Source of the DNA: CAWBRT01 sp963814745
GTDB lineage: Bacteria; Acidobacteriota; Terriglobia; Terriglobales; Acidobacteriaceae
Direction of reading: 5' to 3'
Length of the DNA: 64,000 bases
Assembly (NCBI GenBank): GCA_963814745.1
Contig: CAWFEA010000003.1
Span: forward strand, 1 to 64,000
The notes beneath the pieces are model-generated. The model had not been told where the DNA came from. It ran no database searches and saw only the letters and a list, made by a program, of their open reading frames with translations. A program made the translations under genes and the position numbers. Each line of letters begins with the position of its first letter. Position 1 is the stretch's first letter. Below, piece after piece: positions 61,757 through 64,000 of the stretch.

Positions 61757-62521
61757 ATGAAACTGCTTGTTAAACTGTGGGTATTTGCTTTTGCCTTAGC
61801 AATGATGACGCTGCTGGCCGTGGCCGCCCTCGCGCAGAATCCCCCTGCTCCCGCGCAGAATGCTCCGGCCCCCGCGCAAAAAGCTCCGGCCTCCACGTTC
61901 AAGACGAGGGCGGAGAAGCGAAGCTATGCTTTGGGCCTGGATATCGGCCGGCAGATGAAAAGGCAATCGCTTGATATAAATCCCGCGGTGTTTGCCGAGG
62001 GGATGAAAGACGCGCTGGCGGGCAAGCAGGCCCGGCTGAGCGACGAAGAGATTCGTACTATTCTTGCCGACCTGCAAAACGAGATGAGGGTCAAGCAGGC
62101 CCAGGCCATGAAGGAACAGGCCGAGAAGAACAAGCAGGTGGGTGAGGCGTTTTTGGCTGAGAACAAGAAGAAAGACGGAGTGGTGACGCTGCCCAGCGGC
62201 TTGCAGTACAAGATTCTGAAAGCCGGGGATGGTCCCAAGCCTACCGCCGAGGATACCGTCGTGTGCCAGTACCGCGGCACGCTGCTCGACGGCAAGGAAT
62301 TCGACAGCTCATACAAGCACAACCAGCCGGCGACTTTCCCGGTCAACCGGGTCATTAAGGGATGGACTGAGGCGCTCCAGCTTATGCCCGCCGGATCGAA
62401 GTGGCAATTGTTCGTTCCGCCCGATCTCGCCTACGGCGAACGCGGAGCCGGCGGGGAAATTCCGCCCGACGCCACCCTCATTTTCGAGGTGGAGCTGGTC
62501 TCGATTAAGCCCAAGTCTTAG
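61757..62521 (+). CDS. FKBP-type peptidyl-prolyl isomerase (FkpA/Mip-like)
   Basis: A secreted folding helper of 254 residues. Signal peptide (FAFALAMMTLLAVAALAQ), an Ala/Pro linker, an N-terminal dimerisation helix region (RSYALGLDIGRQMKRQSLDINPAVFAEGMKDAL) and an FKBP domain (LQYKILKAGDGPKPTAEDTVVCQYRGTLLDGKEFDSSYK ... VIKGWTEALQLMPAGSKWQLFVPPDLAYGERGAGGEIPPDATLIFEVELV). All typical active-site aromatic residues are present. ATG 61757, with GGAG upstream. It acts in the periplasm. Confidence 0.95.
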   Translation: MKLLVKLWVFAFALAMMTLLAVAALAQNPPAPAQNAPAPAQKAPASTFKTRAEKRSYALGLDIGRQMKRQSLDINPAVFAEGMKDALAGKQARLSDEEIRTILADLQNEMRVKQAQAMKEQAEKNKQVGEAFLAENKKKDGVVTLPSGLQYKILKAGDGPKPTAEDTVVCQYRGTLLDGKEFDSSYKHNQPATFPVNRVIKGWTEALQLMPAGSKWQLFVPPDLAYGERGAGGEIPPDATLIFEVELVSIKPKS

Positions 62522-62727
62522 CGACGCAACCCCTCTGGCATTCGGCGGAGACGAAAGAATTCCGTGCCCGCAACCGATGGTTCGTGGCAAAATTGTGCTA
62601 TTCACCAGACGAGTTGCGCCGCTGGCGATCCGGCGATTGCCAGCGGTCCAGAACCGTTTTGCAAGGGGTGTACCCCTGGGAAGCCGGGTAGCTTCGGGAT
62701 GCCCCGCAGACTATTACAGGAGCAATC

Positions 62728-63306
62728 ATGAAGGTTCTTTTGATCAGCGGCAGTCCTAAACCAAACGGGAACACCGCGCAAGTGTTAGAGGAGTGCGCCA
62801 AGGTCATTCGAGAGGCGGGCGTAGAGGCGGAGGTGGTTTCGTTCGCGGGCATGAAGATCGAGGCCTGCATCGCCTGCATGAAGTGTTCCAAGACAGGCGA
62901 GTGCGGCACCGACGACGGGCTCAACGAAATCATCCGCAAAATCAGGCAGGCGGAAGGCTTGATCGTAGGTGCTCCGGTTTACTTCGGAACTGCCCGTGGC
63001 GATATGATGTGCGCTTTGCAGCGGATCGGGTATGTCTCCCGCAACACCGACAAGTACCTTACCGGCAAGATCGGCGGGCCGATTGCGGTGGCGCGGCGCG
63101 GCGGGCAGACGCTCACCCTGCAGGAAATGATGATGTTTTTCCTGATCAACGATATGGTGGTGCCGGGATCAACTTACTGGAACATGGTGTTCGGACGGAT
63201 GCCGGGAGAAGCGCTCAAGGACGAGGAAGGCATGGGAGCCGTAAAGCACTTCGCCGCCAACGTCGCCAACCTGGTGAAGAAGCTGCATCCGGCAACTGCG
63301 AATTAG
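62728..63306 (+). CDS. Flavodoxin-fold NAD(P)H-dependent FMN reductase-like protein
   Basis: A 192-residue flavoprotein. The FMN phosphate-binding loop is KVLLISGSPKPNGNTAQVLEE. A Cys motif, CIACMKCSKTGECG (four cysteines around residues 49-59), resembles iron-sulfur flavoproteins that bind a 4Fe-4S cluster. QAEGLIVGAPVYFGTARGDMM is the second flavin region. Likely electron transfer or quinone/nitro reduction in the cytoplasm. ATG 62728 follows AGGAGC. Confidence 0.85.
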   Translation: MKVLLISGSPKPNGNTAQVLEECAKVIREAGVEAEVVSFAGMKIEACIACMKCSKTGECGTDDGLNEIIRKIRQAEGLIVGAPVYFGTARGDMMCALQRIGYVSRNTDKYLTGKIGGPIAVARRGGQTLTLQEMMMFFLINDMVVPGSTYWNMVFGRMPGEALKDEEGMGAVKHFAANVANLVKKLHPATAN

Positions 63307-63384
63307 GCGCCGGAAGGATTGCGGCAGGCGTTCCACGCATGATTTGGTCGGATCGCGCCGAGAGTGTTCGCCTGCCGTGCAGGG

Positions 63385-64000
63385 TCAATGGGAAGCCGCT
63401 GCCGGGAACGTGCTCACCGGTTTTGCTTCCCGTTTGCTAACCTCCAGGGCCCGCGTGTACATCGCCAGCCTTGCCTCGTAGTCGGCTTTCTTGTCGGCTG
63501 GAACCAGCGCCATTACCGTGGTTTGGGTGACGACCGCTTTCTCGAACTGCCCTTCGGCATAGTAGGCCGCTGCCAGGGTGGAGAGAAAGATCGGGTTGTT
63601 TTTGAACGAAGCTACGGCCTTTTGCGCATAGTCCAGCGCCGCCCGCGGGTTGCGCAGGTCCGGATCGTGACTGAGGTAGATAACCGCCAGATTGTTCTGC
63701 GCGCTGGCGTAACCTTTATCGGCGGCTTTCTGGTACCAGGACACCGCTTGTTCCACGTCTTGCTTTAAGCCGCCGCGCCCTTTCTCGTACATCAGGCCCA
63801 GATAATTTTGCGCCGATTCATCTCCTTTATCGGCCGCCTTGCGGAACCAACTCACGCCTTGCACTTCATCTTTCGGCAGCCCCCCGCGGCCATCCAGGCA
63901 CATCAGCCCCAGATTTCGCATGGCGTTCGCTTCGCCCTGGTCGGCTGCCTTGCGATACCAGAAAGCGGCTTGCACGTCGTCTTTTGGCAACCCGCCGTGT
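63385..64000 (-). CDS. Sel1-repeat protein (5' end beyond the window)
   Basis: At least 205 residues visible; the gene continues past 64000. Several Sel1-like repeats (~36 residues) follow each other: FWYRKAADQGEANAMRNLGLMCLDGRGGLPKDEVQG, SWFRKAADKGDESAQNYLGLMYEKGRG..., SWYQKAADKGYASAQNNLAVIYL, ending in a TPR-like helical part (AALDYAQKAVASFKNNPIFLSTLAAAYYAEG). Sel1 repeats bind other proteins in signalling or envelope regulation. Function unknown. The C-terminal tail REAKPVSTFPAAASH is polar. It converges with the flavoprotein gene. Confidence 0.82.
   Translation of the reverse strand, partial: HGGLPKDDVQAAFWYRKAADQGEANAMRNLGLMCLDGRGGLPKDEVQGVSWFRKAADKGDESAQNYLGLMYEKGRGGLKQDVEQAVSWYQKAADKGYASAQNNLAVIYLSHDPDLRNPRAALDYAQKAVASFKNNPIFLSTLAAAYYAEGQFEKAVVTQTTVMALVPADKKADYEARLAMYTRALEVSKREAKPVSTFPAAASH

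Noticed and set aside
1..64000. CRISPR arrays, prophage, rRNA or tRNA genes
   Set aside because: No regular repeat-spacer pattern, phage structural gene or recognisable RNA gene was seen by eye; a tRNA scan was not possible.

Overview
The window looks like a chromosomal stretch of a diderm, GC-rich soil-type bacterium, most probably Acidobacteriota (Terriglobia/Koribacter-like). This is inferred from lpxC (lipid A), a TonB-dependent receptor with an N-terminal carboxypeptidase-regulatory-like domain, several acidobacterial-type secreted or membrane proteins (DUF2393-like, PQ-rich secreted, coiled-coil/KARW DNA-binding types), and dispersed intergenic repeats that start with GTCATnCTGAGCG. No rRNA, tRNA, CRISPR or prophage was recognised.

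Layout. 1-9.9 kb: end of a PLP-dependent synthase gene, a 206-bp palindromic repeat element, ada, gatB, the tldD-tldE pair, an SMR efflux gene and an MDR oxidoreductase. 10.2-16.6 kb: PIN/TRAM protein, ispD, ispF, then glnS (badly frameshifted) and gltX on the other strand, close to the Bacillus yacL-ispD-ispF-gltX order. 16.7-22 kb: a split thiol-disulfide relay (ccdA, tlpA, DsbD N-terminal domain), FAH hydrolase, fibronectin lipoprotein, mgsA. 22-25.4 kb: a possible structured RNA, a small cytochrome c, a 14-TM exporter and a methyltransferase. 25.5-32.9 kb: a hexuronate cluster (IolB/KduI-type isomerase, kduD, secreted cupin, SnoaL-like protein, IclR regulator, uxaC, uxaB) with a palindromic operator candidate. 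33-43 kb: YddG-like exporter, BKACE enzyme, HU, FMN-dependent dehydrogenase, rpsU, TonB receptor, lpxC. 43.2-44.4 kb: an AT-richer two-gene unit, a Panacea-domain antitoxin with an unrecognised partner. 44.5-54 kb: SDR, C26 hydrolase, plsC, folC, accD, a cobO remnant, rlmH, rsfS, nadD, obgE, rpmA, rplU. 54.4-58 kb: SemiSWEET, then a complete IS1-like transposon. 58.2-64 kb: fumarase-superfamily lyase, MFS transporter, FKBP isomerase, flavodoxin-like protein and a Sel1-repeat protein that leaves the window.

The two most interesting items are (1) a 2,351-bp IS1-type element at 54864-57214 with 16-bp perfect terminal inverted repeats and an exact 8-bp target duplication (GGAAATTT), which carries a HARE-HTH-like DNA-binding protein and a small basic protein as cargo, and (2) the putative Panacea toxin-antitoxin pair at 43388-44426, with a 12-bp palindrome upstream.

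A caution for any reader: at least nine loci other than glnS are broken by one- or two-base indels, mostly in homopolymer runs, while the residues on both sides still read correctly (even in rplU). This points to sequence error more than to gene decay. I give such genes their full inferred span.
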